Source: DATARN01 sp963851105
GTDB taxonomy: Bacteria; Actinomycetota; Acidimicrobiia; Acidimicrobiales; Palsa-688
NCBI GenBank assembly: GCA_963851105.1
Contig: CAWKNP010000008.1
Span: forward strand, 62,001 to 126,000
Reading direction: 5' to 3'
Length of the DNA stretch: 64,000 nt
Under the pieces are notes generated by a model. The model did not search any database and was not told the origin of the DNA. It was given only the letters and a program-made list of their open reading frames with translations. The translations under genes and the position numbers were made by a program. Shown here piece after piece: positions 23,886-33,140 of this stretch. The stretch's first letter is position 1, and each line of letters starts with the position of its first letter.

Positions 23886-26800
23886 TTACTGCAGTACCTG
23901 GATGGTCGCCTTCGCGACGGCGGTGTCACGGCTGAGTGACGTCGTCATGTCCGTCTCGACCACGCTCGCGGCGTTGCCGGGAAGGGTGCGGTTGGGCCGC
24001 AGGACAACCGAGAAGCGCAGGGCACCGCCGGCCGCTCCCGGGGTGCTGTTGACGACCAGGTCCCCGGACGGGAGGCCGCTGAAGTTGCTCCCGGCCGACC
24101 CGTCGGCGTTCTCGGCGCCGATGTTGACGGGAATTCCCGGAGCGGCCAGGTGGCCGTAGGCAAAGCTGATGTCCTCGGTTCCGTTGACGCCCAGCCAGAC
24201 CTGGAAGCTCTCCAGGATCGGGGTCCCGAACACGTGGACGTTCCATTGCGCGACGACCCAGGTATCTGGACCCGCGCTCAGGATGGCGACGGCAAATCCC
24301 TGGCCGGGAATCGTCCCGCTGCCGCCGTCAAGGTCGGTCCACAACGGTGCTATCACGGCGTTCGGGGGCGAGGGATCGGGGAAGATTTGCGGCGTCCCCG
24401 AGCGATCGTTGGGGCCGCCGCCCCCAGCCACCAGGAACCCGTTGGAACCGAACCCGAGCTGGTTGTAGCTCTGCCCAGCAAAGTCAAACGAGACGGGCAG
24501 GGTGAAATTGGTCATCGTGTCGTCACCGAGGGGATTGAGCGCGATGCCCAGGTTGCGAACGTCGAAGTAGCCGAAGGGGCTGCTACCCACCGTGACCTTC
24601 GGGATGGGCGGTTTCGCGGCCGCCAGCGTCGTCGCCGGCAAGGTTGCGGTGTCTCGGCCCGTCATGGTGGCCCCCGGCGTTGCCGATTGCAGCACCAGAT
24701 TGTCCGACCAGGTCGTGCTGAGGTTGACCGTCGCCGGCTGCAGTGACGTGTTCTGGGCCACCGCGGTGCACGTGCTGTTCTGGTTGGCACTCAGGTGGAT
24801 CACGGTGGGGGCGCAACTGGTCGTCAAACCCACCACGCCGGCGGTGGCCGGGCTCGGTTTGAACGCCACCGGCAGATGGAGGTGGTGGTTGCCGCCGAGT
24901 TGGGCCAGGTCGATCTGGCCGGTGTACCAGGTGCCGACCGTGCCTTTGGTGGCGTCGATGGTGATGGTCACCGTGACGCTCGCCCCCGGAGGGGCGTTGA
25001 ACACCGATGGTGTCACCGTGATGGCACCCGCCAGGTCCGAGGTGGCCGTGACCTTGTACACCTCGGGGTGGGCGTCGATGTTCTTGAACGTCCGGGTGGT
25101 CGTGACCCGCCCGGGCAGGGAGGCGTCGTACACCGACGGCTCGTTCAGGTCGATGCGATGAAGGGGATCGGTCAGCACGGCGTCCATCTGGTTCCGAGTC
25201 ACATCGAGGGTGAGGCCGGGGTCCACGACGCCGGCCAGGTCGACCCGGCCGGCACCGTCATCGAAGACGCCGGCGGGCGTATGCCCGTCCTGATTGACCA
25301 CGTTGCGGGTGGCCGTCGTCATCAGCGCCGACTTCACCTGGGCCGGGCTGAAATCGGGATGGAGGGCGAAGACCAGCGCGGCCGACCCGGTTATGTGCGG
25401 TGCGGACATCGACGTCCCGGCGATGGCCTGGAAGTACTGACCCCGGGGACCGGAGGCGGCATCGGTGGGCGTCGGCGTGTTGCCGGCCAGGATCTGGACG
25501 CCGGGTGCCGTGATGTCGGGCTTCAGGAAGTCGCCGCCGGGGCCCCGCGAGGAGAAGGCGGCCATGACGTCGCCCTGGCCGTTGGTTTCTTCACCGGTCG
25601 GGAAGGTCGCCGTGACACCGGAATGGCCGGCGAGAAACGCCTCGAGGCTGGCGCCCGCCGGCTGGTCGAAGTGGATGGCGGGAAGGAAGTGATTATCGGT
25701 CTCGGTGTCCTCGACGACGGGGTTGATGAGGAACATCCCGGCGGCTCCGCCGAACTTGACGTTGAGGCCCTTCTGCACCCGGCCTACGGCGTTGCCACCG
25801 GCGTCCACGCCGCCGCGGACGCAGACGACGATCTTGCCGGTAAAGGAACCGGCGGGGGCCCGCTTCGAGCAGATGCTGTCCTCGGCAGCCACCGATGTGG
25901 CATTGACGACCGGGGTGGATGTCGTGATGCCGGGCATGATCGAGCTGCCCTGAAGGGCCAAGGTGGCGCCGCCAGTGGCGGTGAGGGTGGCGGTGGACGA
26001 GAAGGCCCGCTGCAGCGACGAGGCCCCGACGGTGGTCTCCCACGGTCCCAGGTGGGCGACCGTCGTGGCGCCGGGGCCACTGTTACCCGCGGAGGTGCTG
26101 ACGAACACGCCGGCATTGAAGGCGTCGAGGAACGCCAGGTCGTCGGCCGAGGTGTAGGCGCTCTGCGGCGCGCTGGGCCCGACGGAGTAGTTGATCACGT
26201 CGGCCCCGTCGACCACAGCCTGATTGATGGCGGCAACGAGGTCCGAGTTGTAGCCGCCCTTCGGCCCGAGGGCCTTGTACGACATGACGAAGGCGCCGGG
26301 GGCGATGCCTTGGATGGGGCCCCGGTCGACGCCGAACAGCGTGGCGTGGTCGAGCTGGTTGCCGGCGGCGGTGCTGGTGGTGTGGGTGCCGTGGCCGCCC
26401 GAGTCCCGGGCCGATGTCGGGTACAGCTCGTCGTGGTTGAGGCTGTTGTAGGTCGTGAGGAACACCTGGCCTGCGATCAGCTTGTCGTTGCAGGCAAAGG
26501 CCACGCCGGTGAGCGGGTCGGTCCCGAAGTTGCACGGCCGGGGCTGTCCTCCGGGCGTCGGCGGGGGCGTCGCGAGGTCGGGCCTGGCCGCGAAGGAGGG
26601 GTGCTCGGGCCAGACGCCGGTGTCGACGTCCGCCACGATGACTCCTGCGCCCGCAGTGGCACTCGAAGCGAGGGCGGCATAGGCGACATTGCCGCCGATG
26701 AACTCGGCGTCGTCGTCGGCCACGGTGGTGGCATCAGGTTGATGGAGGCTGTCGGCCTGGACCGCGACGGCCCCGGGCAGGTTCAGGAGCGACGCCACCT

Positions 26801-27317
26801 TGTTGGCCGGGACCTGAACCGCGAGACCGCCGTAGACCGTGTGGTACGCCTGTCCGACGGCCGCGGTGGGGACGGCTTGGCGCAGTGCGTTGACGAAGTT
26901 CCCCTGAATGGCATTGATGTGGCCCGAGTAGGCCACTGCGGCCGGGCTAGCCCCATTGAGCTTGTGGCCCGTGACCTGAGGGCTGGTGGCGGGCAGGCCC
27001 GCCAGGTCACCGCGGTAGCTGGACAGCGGGTCGTAGTCCAGCTTGATGAGCACTGCCGTCGGTGCTGTGCCTGTCAGCTTCAGCAACGCGGGGTCGGACT
27101 GCGCCAGCCGGCTCGACAGGGGCCGGTTGGTGGACACGGTCGTGCCGGTCCCGAGGTTCGCCTTCAGCGTGGGTGGGCCTCCCGAGGCGCGAGTGACGGC
27201 CCCCGCCCCGGTGCCGCCCACCATGAGACCGAGCAGCGATGTCGCGGCAAACGCCACCGCCACGCGACCTGAGCGCCGGCGCGCGTGTGCGGACCGACCG
27301 ACCGAAAATGATTCCAT
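23886..27317 (-). CDS. Large secreted subtilisin-like serine protease (S8) with PA and Fn3-like domains
   Basis: A 1143-residue protein starting at ATG 27317; a TTG six codons earlier is also possible. A signal peptide (Arg-rich, then VAVAFAATSLLGLMVGG) is followed by an inhibitor-type propeptide. The catalytic triad is visible: Asp in VADVDTGVWPEHP, His in GHGTHTTSTAAGN and Ser in GTSMSAPHITGSAAL. A PA domain is inserted between His and Ser (AGSFTGKIVVCVRGG ... GMFLINP). After the catalytic domain come an Fn3-type domain and beta-sandwich regions. It probably degrades protein outside the cell. It is monocistronic, with a terminator hairpin after it. Confidence 0.9.
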   Translation of the reverse strand: MESFSVGRSAHARRRSGRVAVAFAATSLLGLMVGGTGAGAVTRASGGPPTLKANLGTGTTVSTNRPLSSRLAQSDPALLKLTGTAPTAVLIKLDYDPLSSYRGDLAGLPATSPQVTGHKLNGASPAAVAYSGHINAIQGNFVNALRQAVPTAAVGQAYHTVYGGLAVQVPANKVASLLNLPGAVAVQADSLHQPDATTVADDDAEFIGGNVAYAALASSATAGAGVIVADVDTGVWPEHPSFAARPDLATPPPTPGGQPRPCNFGTDPLTGVAFACNDKLIAGQVFLTTYNSLNHDELYPTSARDSGGHGTHTTSTAAGNQLDHATLFGVDRGPIQGIAPGAFVMSYKALGPKGGYNSDLVAAINQAVVDGADVINYSVGPSAPQSAYTSADDLAFLDAFNAGVFVSTSAGNSGPGATTVAHLGPWETTVGASSLQRAFSSTATLTATGGATLALQGSSIMPGITTSTPVVNATSVAAEDSICSKRAPAGSFTGKIVVCVRGGVDAGGNAVGRVQKGLNVKFGGAAGMFLINPVVEDTETDNHFLPAIHFDQPAGASLEAFLAGHSGVTATFPTGEETNGQGDVMAAFSSRGPGGDFLKPDITAPGVQILAGNTPTPTDAASGPRGQYFQAIAGTSMSAPHITGSAALVFALHPDFSPAQVKSALMTTATRNVVNQDGHTPAGVFDDGAGRVDLAGVVDPGLTLDVTRNQMDAVLTDPLHRIDLNEPSVYDASLPGRVTTTRTFKNIDAHPEVYKVTATSDLAGAITVTPSVFNAPPGASVTVTITIDATKGTVGTWYTGQIDLAQLGGNHHLHLPVAFKPSPATAGVVGLTTSCAPTVIHLSANQNSTCTAVAQNTSLQPATVNLSTTWSDNLVLQSATPGATMTGRDTATLPATTLAAAKPPIPKVTVGSSPFGYFDVRNLGIALNPLGDDTMTNFTLPVSFDFAGQSYNQLGFGSNGFLVAGGGGPNDRSGTPQIFPDPSPPNAVIAPLWTDLDGGSGTIPGQGFAVAILSAGPDTWVVAQWNVHVFGTPILESFQVWLGVNGTEDISFAYGHLAAPGIPVNIGAENADGSAGSNFSGLPSGDLVVNSTPGAAGGALRFSVVLRPNRTLPGNAASVVETDMTTSLSRDTAVAKATIQVLQ

Positions 27318-27433
27318 AATTGTGTGAACCCCCAAGGGATGATTCCGCCGTTACCTACCGAGACTATGCCGGTGGGCGGGCTTTGCCAAGGGGCTCAGTG
27401 TGCCACTGGATTGTTTCCCCCGACAACGAAGTT

Positions 27434-28438
27434 CTATTCCTCGAGTTCGGCGGGAACGACCTGTAGATCGATCAGCTCGTCGTCGCGCAGCACCCGCAAG
27501 CTGTGGCTCCGGCCGATGGCGTCGCTGATCATGATGCGCTGCAGATCGCCGGTGTTCTCGAGTGGTCGTCCGTCGATCTCGAGGATCACGTCCTTGACCC
27601 GCAGTCCGGCGCCCGCGGCGGGACTACCGGCCATGACATCGGTGACTCCGACGCCGGCGGCGCGTCCTGTGCGGTCCCAAAGCCGCGGCGCCAAGGCCCG
27701 GTGGCCGCCCACGATGCCGAGGTAGGCCCGGCGGAACCGCCCCTCGCTCATCAAGGCGCCGAGGATGCGCCGGGTGTTTTCGTTGATGGGCACGGCCAGC
27801 CCGAGCCCGATGCCGGCCACCGCCGAGTTGATGCCGATCACACGGCCGCGACTGTCGGCGAGGGCGCCACCGGAATTGCCGGGGTTGAGGGCGGCGTCGG
27901 TCTGGATGACATTGTCGATGACCCGCGACGCCGTGCCCGAACGGGTCGGCAACGACCGCCCGAGGGCGCTCACCACCCCGGTCGTGACCGACCCCGCCAG
28001 GCCCAGCGGGTTGCCGATGGCCACCACAAGTTGGCCGACACGCAGGTGGTCGGCGTCGCCGAGGGGTGCCGCGGGTAGGTCCCGGGCCCGGCCCCGGATG
28101 ACGGCGAGGTCCGACAAGGCGTCGCGACCGACGACCTCGAAGTCGAACTCCCGGCCGTCGATCAGCGCCGCCTGGCCCCCGCGGCCGGCCGCGACCACGT
28201 GGGCCGAGGTGACGAGGAAACCGTCGGGCGTCAGCACCACCGCGCTCCCCGAGCCGGCCGTCCGTCCCGAACCGCCGCCTCCCGCCCACACCTGGAGGCT
28301 GGCGACCGAGGGCAGGAGGGCTTCGGCGACAGATGTGACGGTGCGGGAGTACGCGTCAAGGAGGGCGTCGTCGTCCACCGGGGTGTCGAGGGCGGCGCCG
28401 GGGACTTGGGGGGCGAGGTCGGGGGCCAGCTCGGTCAT
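27434..28438 (-). CDS. HtrA/DegP-like trypsin-type serine protease with PDZ domain
   Basis: A 334-residue protein from ATG 28438 with AAGGAG six bases upstream; the longer frame to 28717 is rejected. The triad is His in VTSAHVVAAG, Asp in ALSDLAVIRG and Ser in LNPGNSGGALAD. A C-terminal PDZ domain follows (GVGVTDVMAGSPAAGAGLRVKDVILEIDGRPL). Unlike most HtrA proteins it has no signal peptide or membrane anchor that I can see, so it may act in the cytoplasm. It is 26 bases downstream of an unknown gene on the same strand. Confidence 0.88.
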   Translation of the reverse strand: MTELAPDLAPQVPGAALDTPVDDDALLDAYSRTVTSVAEALLPSVASLQVWAGGGGSGRTAGSGSAVVLTPDGFLVTSAHVVAAGRGGQAALIDGREFDFEVVGRDALSDLAVIRGRARDLPAAPLGDADHLRVGQLVVAIGNPLGLAGSVTTGVVSALGRSLPTRSGTASRVIDNVIQTDAALNPGNSGGALADSRGRVIGINSAVAGIGLGLAVPINENTRRILGALMSEGRFRRAYLGIVGGHRALAPRLWDRTGRAAGVGVTDVMAGSPAAGAGLRVKDVILEIDGRPLENTGDLQRIMISDAIGRSHSLRVLRDDELIDLQVVPAELEE

Positions 28439-28464
28439 TCGTGCTCCTTCGGTCCTTCGATCCA

Positions 28465-28947
28465 TCAGATGGCCAGCGGGGGATCCCGGCGCCCCGGCGG
28501 GGCCGCGGCCACCGCGTCGCGCAGGTCGCGCAGCCAGTCCGCCTCGTGGTGGCCGACAAGGCGGATGCACCAGGCAACCGCTTCGGTCCGATCGCTGGCG
28601 ACGCCGGCCGCCACCAGGCCATCGAGCACCTGGCGCTCGGGCATTGCCAAGGGCACCGTCAACGCCGTCCGCATGGTGGTGTACAGGCGCCGCCGGCCCT
28701 CGAAGAGGGTCCCCCACGAGACCTTGAGGCCAAAGGCCTCCTCGGCCTGGCGGGCCACCTGCATCCGCTTGTCCCTGGTGGCGTCGCGGAACGTAACGAC
28801 ATCGGACCCCGGCGCCAGCGGCAAGACGACCAGGACCTCCTCGCGGTCAAGGTCGATCTCGGCAGGACCGGCGAGCCACTCCGGCGGCAGGCGCTGCGCG
28901 AACCAGGTGCTGATCCGGGACTTGAGGGCTTCGACATCCTGAGTCAT
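28465..28947 (-). CDS. Unknown conserved-looking cytosolic protein
   Basis: A 160-residue protein from ATG 28947. No membrane segment or recognised domain. A beta-rich first half (AEIDLDREEVLVVLPLAPG) with a basic FRDATRDKRMQVARQAEEAFG stretch is followed by helical segments (PERQVLDGLVAAGVASDRTEAVAWCIRLVG) that read like a ribbon-helix-helix or degron-like domain. Its start is divergent from purine nucleoside phosphorylase (97 bases between) and its end is close to the HtrA-like gene, so both are probably one transcript. Confidence 0.65.
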   Translation of the reverse strand: MTQDVEALKSRISTWFAQRLPPEWLAGPAEIDLDREEVLVVLPLAPGSDVVTFRDATRDKRMQVARQAEEAFGLKVSWGTLFEGRRRLYTTMRTALTVPLAMPERQVLDGLVAAGVASDRTEAVAWCIRLVGHHEADWLRDLRDAVAAAPPGRRDPPLAI

Positions 28948-29044
28948 GGCTATTACAAGATTACAGATCCATCCGACATACGCAGCGCTTTCCTTCGCCG
29001 CCTGCGCCTGTGCCAGCTTCGGCGTCGGCGTCGTAGGGTGGCCC

Positions 29045-29872
29045 ATGGCCGAGCCGAGCCCCTTCGACCTGGCGACCTTGGCAGCCCGCCAGCTGGCCGA
29101 GCGCACCGGGGTAGAACGCCACGACGTGGCCGTCGTCCTCGGCTCCGGCTGGCTGGCGGCCGCCGACCGCATGGGCGAGGTGATGGCCGAATTCCCCGTC
29201 ACCGACCTGGTCGGGTTCCCGGCCCCCACGGTGGTCGGCCACGCCGGCGCGGTGCGCTCGATTACCCGGGGCACGAGGCGCATCCTGGCGTATCTCGGCC
29301 GGGTGCACCTCTACGAGGGCTATCGGGCCGCCACGGTCGTCCACGCGGTGCGCACGGCGGCGCTGGCAGGCTGCAAGACCATCGTTCTCACCAACGCCGC
29401 GGGCGCCATCAACCGGGAATACTCAGTGGGCCAGCCGGTGCTGATCGCCGACCACCTCAATCTCACCGCACACTCCCCGCTCACCGGTCCGCTCCCACCG
29501 CCGCCGTTCGACATCCGCTTCGTGGACATGTCCGACGCCTACTCCTCCCGCCTCCGCGCCGCCGCCCGGCGGGTGGACCCCTCGCTGGCCGAGGGCGTCT
29601 ACGCCGCCTTCGCGGGACCGCAGTTCGAGACGCCGGCCGAGGTGGCCATGGCCGCCCGACTCGGTGCCGACCTGGTCGGGATGTCGACGGTGCTCGAGAC
29701 GATTGCGGCCCGGCAACTCGACGCCGAGGTCCTCGCCTGCTCCCTGGTGACCAACATGGCGGCCGGGCTCGAACCCGGGGGCATCGACCACAGCGACGTC
29801 ATCGCCGTCGGTCGCCGCTCGGCCGAGCGGATGGGCGACCTGCTGGCCCACGTGATCGCCGAGCTGTCATGA
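29045..29872 (+). CDS. punA: Purine nucleoside phosphorylase
   Basis: A 275-residue trimeric-type PNP (PunA/DeoD2). VVLGSGWLAAADRM is the phosphate-binding start and VHLYEGY, TNAAGAINREYSVG, AGPQFETPAEVAMAARLGADLVGMSTV, and SLVTNMAAG are the family motifs, including the Glu and Asn of the base pocket. The enzyme splits purine (deoxy)nucleosides with phosphate to base and (deoxy)ribose-1-phosphate. Its stop overlaps the next start (ATGA), coupling it to the phosphomutase that would use its sugar product. Confidence 0.93.
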   Translation: MAEPSPFDLATLAARQLAERTGVERHDVAVVLGSGWLAAADRMGEVMAEFPVTDLVGFPAPTVVGHAGAVRSITRGTRRILAYLGRVHLYEGYRAATVVHAVRTAALAGCKTIVLTNAAGAINREYSVGQPVLIADHLNLTAHSPLTGPLPPPPFDIRFVDMSDAYSSRLRAAARRVDPSLAEGVYAAFAGPQFETPAEVAMAARLGADLVGMSTVLETIAARQLDAEVLACSLVTNMAAGLEPGGIDHSDVIAVGRRSAERMGDLLAHVIAELS

Positions 29873-31572
29873 CAGACCTTCGCGACCTGCGGGCCCGGGC
29901 CGCCGCCTGGGCGGCCGACGATCCCGATCCCGCCACCCGCGCCGAGATCGAAATCCTGCTCGCGGGCGATGATGAGGCGGGCCTCGAGGAGCTCTTCGGC
30001 TCCCGGCTCGAGTTCGGCACGGCGGGGCTGCGGGGCACGCTCGGCCCGGGCCCCAACCGGATGAACCGGGCCCTCGTCCGCCGGGCCGCCGCCGGCCTCG
30101 CCCGCTACCTCCGCCAGCACGGCACCTGTGACGGCGGCGTCGTGATCGGCTACGACGCCCGGCACCAGTCCGACGTCTTCGCCGCCGACACTGCCGCGGT
30201 CGTCGCGGGAGCCGGCATCACCGCCCTCCTCCTGCCCCGGTGCCTGCCCACTCCCCTGCTGGCGTATGCCATCCGCGACCTCCACGCCTCCGCGGGCGTC
30301 ATGGTGACCGCCAGCCACAACCCGGCGAAGTACAACGGCTACAAGGTGTACCTGGGCGACGGGGCCCAGATCATCCCGCCCACCGACCGCGAGATCGCAG
30401 CGCAGATCGCGGCGGTGACGTCGCTGCGAGACGTGCCGTTGGCGGCGCCGGGCGAACCCCTGATCGTCACGGTCGACGAAGGTGTCGTCGACCGCTACCT
30501 GGTGGCGGCCCAGGCACTGTCGCTCACTCCCCGGGCACGGGAGCTGAGCATCGTGTTCACACCGATGCACGGCGTCGGTGGCTCGGTCACCACCAGGCTG
30601 CTCGCGCAGGCGGGGTTCGCCGACGTCACCGTGGTGAGGCAGCAGTTCGAGCCCGATCCCGACTTCCCGACGGTGGCCTTCCCCAACCCCGAGGAGCCGG
30701 GCGCGCTCGACCTGGCGCTGGCCGAGGCGCGGGCCCGAGGCGCCGATGTCGTGCTGGCCAACGACCCCGACGCCGACCGCCTCGGCGTGGCCGTGCCCAG
30801 CGCCGGCGCCGGCGGCGCGGCCGGTTGGCGGCCCCTGCTCGGCGACGAGATCGGCTGGCTGCTCGCCGACCACATCTTGACCCACACCGCCGGTGACGAG
30901 CGGCTGGTCGTCACCAGCATCGTGTCGTCGACCATGCTGGCCCGGATGGCGGCGGCCGCGGGCGTCCACTTCGCCGAGACCCTGACGGGCTTCAAATGGC
31001 TGGCCCGCTTCCCTGACAGCCATCCCGGCTGGCGCTTCGTGTTCGGATACGAAGAGGCACTCGGGTATTGCGTGGGCACCCTGGTCCGGGACAAGGACGG
31101 CATAACCGCCGCGCTGCTGTTCGCGGAGCTGGTGGCGGGCTTGGAGGCCGAGGGGCGCACCGTCGGCGACCGTCTCGACGACCTGGCCCGCCTCTACGGA
31201 GCCCACGTCACCAAACAGTGGTCGTCCACCGTCACCGGCGCCGACGGGCCGGCGCGCATCCGAGCCATCGTGGGCCGCCTGCTGGCCGCTCCGCCCACCA
31301 CCGTGGCGGGGCACCGGGTGACCGAGGTCGTCGACCTCGAGGCGGGGAACCGGGGCCTGCCGCCGACTGCCGGCGTGGTGTTCTACCTGGACGAGGCCAA
31401 GACCATCCGGATAATCGTGCGCCCGAGCGGCACCGAGCCCAAGGTAAAGGTGTACTTCGAGGTGGTGGAGCCCGTCGCCGACGGCGACGCCGCCGCCGCC
31501 CGAGCCCGGGGGGCGGCCACCGTGGCCGCGCTCCAGCGGGCCATGGCGGAGCTGACCGGCCTGCCGGAGTAG
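29869..31572 (+). CDS. Phosphohexomutase-family enzyme, probable phosphopentomutase (PGM2-like)
   Basis: A 567-residue alpha-D-phosphohexomutase-superfamily enzyme. Motifs in order: GTAGLRGTLGPGPNRMN (N-terminal), VMVTASHNPAKYNGYKVY with the phosphoserine, ANDPDADRLGVA for metal, GYEEALGY for sugar, and RPSGTEPKVKVYFE for phosphate. This long form with FGTAGLRG is the PGM2/YbbT type, which includes vertebrate phosphopentomutase. Translational coupling to PNP, and the absence of a DeoB-type enzyme in a locus holding DeoC and DeoA, argue that it converts (deoxy)ribose-1-P to 5-P (inference). It may also act on glucose- or mannose-phosphates. Confidence 0.88.
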   Translation: MTDLRDLRARAAAWAADDPDPATRAEIEILLAGDDEAGLEELFGSRLEFGTAGLRGTLGPGPNRMNRALVRRAAAGLARYLRQHGTCDGGVVIGYDARHQSDVFAADTAAVVAGAGITALLLPRCLPTPLLAYAIRDLHASAGVMVTASHNPAKYNGYKVYLGDGAQIIPPTDREIAAQIAAVTSLRDVPLAAPGEPLIVTVDEGVVDRYLVAAQALSLTPRARELSIVFTPMHGVGGSVTTRLLAQAGFADVTVVRQQFEPDPDFPTVAFPNPEEPGALDLALAEARARGADVVLANDPDADRLGVAVPSAGAGGAAGWRPLLGDEIGWLLADHILTHTAGDERLVVTSIVSSTMLARMAAAAGVHFAETLTGFKWLARFPDSHPGWRFVFGYEEALGYCVGTLVRDKDGITAALLFAELVAGLEAEGRTVGDRLDDLARLYGAHVTKQWSSTVTGADGPARIRAIVGRLLAAPPTTVAGHRVTEVVDLEAGNRGLPPTAGVVFYLDEAKTIRIIVRPSGTEPKVKVYFEVVEPVADGDAAAARARGAATVAALQRAMAELTGLPE

Positions 31573-31624
31573 TCCGATCGCGGCGCCTGCCCCCGCCGCC
31601 GGCCCGGCTGCGGTTGCAACCCCG

Positions 31625-32248
31625 TCAGGCGGTACCGAAGAGGCGGTCGCCGGCGTCGCCGAGGCCGGGGACGATGTAGGCGTTGTCGTTGAGCCGCTCG
31701 TCGATGGCCGCGGTCCATACGTCGAGGTCGAGGCCTGAGCGAGCCAGGCGCGCCAACCCCTCGGGCGCCGCCAGCACCACGACCGCCGTGATGTGCCCCG
31801 CCCCCCGCGCCGCCAGGATGCGGCAGGCATGCTCCAGCGAGCCACCGGTCGCCAACATGGGGTCGAGCACGATGACCGGACGCCCGTTCAACTGATCGGG
31901 GACTGCGTTCATGTAGGGCTCGGGCTGGAAGCTGCTCTCGTTGCGGGCCACCCCTATGAAGCCGGTGTCGGTGCCCGGCAACAGCCGAAGCACCGCCCCC
32001 AGCATCCCGAGCCCGGCGCGAAGGATGGGCACGACGAGCGGCGGGTCCACGACGCGCACCCCGGCGGCCGGCGCCAGCGGAGTCTGGACCGTCACCACTT
32101 CGGTGGTGAGGGACCGGGTCGCCTCGAACAGCAGCATCACACTGAGCTCCTCCACCGCCTGGCGGAACAGCGCCCGATCGGTGCCCTGGTCCCGCAACCG
32201 GGTCAGCAGCTGGGCGGCCAGGGGGTGGTCGACGACGGTCGTTTTCAC
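31625..32248 (-). CDS. upp: Uracil phosphoribosyltransferase
   Basis: A 207-residue protein from GTG 32248. VVPILRAGLGMLGAVLRLLPGTDTGFIG is the UPRT signature and VIVLDPMLATGGSL the PRPP-binding loop; the C-terminal GLGDAGDRLFG binds uracil. The enzyme makes UMP from uracil and PRPP, recovering the base released by the pyrimidine phosphorylase encoded here. It ends the minus-strand add-deoC-ald-ald-upp run, seven bases after the short aldehyde dehydrogenase. Confidence 0.93.
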   Translation of the reverse strand: MKTTVVDHPLAAQLLTRLRDQGTDRALFRQAVEELSVMLLFEATRSLTTEVVTVQTPLAPAAGVRVVDPPLVVPILRAGLGMLGAVLRLLPGTDTGFIGVARNESSFQPEPYMNAVPDQLNGRPVIVLDPMLATGGSLEHACRILAARGAGHITAVVVLAAPEGLARLARSGLDLDVWTAAIDERLNDNAYIVPGLGDAGDRLFGTA

Positions 32249-32255
32249 GGCAGGC

Positions 32256-33140
32256 TCAGACCCCCATGGGATGCCATACGGTCTTGATCTCGACGAACGC
32301 CCGCAGCCGGGCAAGCCCCGGGTCCACCGACCAGTCCTCCTCCTCGGGACGACCCGGGGGCCAGAACACCCGCTTCACGTTGTCCGCGGCCAGCACCTGC
32401 AAGGCGGCCACGTCGGCGCCAGCCACCCCCGTCACGTCGAGGGCGTTGACATCCATGTGGGCGGCGAGCACCGGCGCCAGCTCCTCGACGCGGCCGGTCA
32501 GCACGTTGACGACGCCACCGGGCACATCGGAGGTGGCCAGCACCTCCGCCAGGGTCACCGCGGCCAGTGGCCGCATCGCGGAAGCCACCACCACCGCGGT
32601 GCAGCCCGCCGCCATGACCGGCGCCACCACCGACACCAACCCGAGCAGTGACGACGACTGGGGCGCCACCACCGCCACCACCCCGGTCGGCTCGGGCACC
32701 GAGAAGTCGAAGTAGGCGCCCGCCACGGCGTTCGCCCCGCCCAGCACCTGGGCAAGCTTGTCGGGCCATCCCGCGTACCAGACCCAACGGTCCACCGCCG
32801 CCGAGACGACCTCGCGGGCGGCAGCACCCGAAAGGCCCTCGGCCGCGGCGACCGCCGCCACGAACTCGCCCCGCCGCCCCTCCATGAGCTCCGCCACCCG
32901 GTACAGAATCTGGCCCCGGTTGTAGGCGGTGAGACGTGACCAGTCCCCGAAGGCGCGCCGGGCCGCCACCACGGCGTTGCGGGCGTCTTTGCGCGACGCC
33001 TGGGCGGCGTTGGCCAGGAACTGCCCGTCGCCGGCCACGACGACGTAGGTCCGCCCCGACTCCGACCGGGGAAAGGCGCCTCCGATGTACAGCTTGAAGG
33101 TCTTGCGGACATCGACACGGCGCCGGGGGTCAGTGGGCAA
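32256..33140 (-). CDS. Aldehyde dehydrogenase-like protein lacking the catalytic half
   Basis: A 294-residue protein aligned to the first half of aldehyde dehydrogenases: FKLYIGGAFPRSESGRTYVV, an AAVAAARRAFGDWSRLTAYNRGQILYRVAELM helix pair, and a Rossmann part (PTGVVAVVAPQSSSLLGLVSVVAP). It stops before the catalytic Cys and the ELGGK region, ending in a different tail (RAFVEIKTVWHPMGV). The best start is TTG 33140, overlapping the stop of the full-length enzyme. Short partners of this kind beside a complete one in deoC loci are, to my memory, conserved in actinobacteria, so this is probably a regulatory or structural partner and not decay. Confidence 0.78.
   Translation of the reverse strand: MPTDPRRRVDVRKTFKLYIGGAFPRSESGRTYVVVAGDGQFLANAAQASRKDARNAVVAARRAFGDWSRLTAYNRGQILYRVAELMEGRRGEFVAAVAAAEGLSGAAAREVVSAAVDRWVWYAGWPDKLAQVLGGANAVAGAYFDFSVPEPTGVVAVVAPQSSSLLGLVSVVAPVMAAGCTAVVVASAMRPLAAVTLAEVLATSDVPGGVVNVLTGRVEELAPVLAAHMDVNALDVTGVAGADVAALQVLAADNVKRVFWPPGRPEEEDWSVDPGLARLRAFVEIKTVWHPMGV

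Noticed and set aside
24795..27272. 825-codon plus ORF opposite the subtilase
   Set aside because: Gly/Arg/Val-rich shadow without any domain; the minus frame has a full serine-protease triad.
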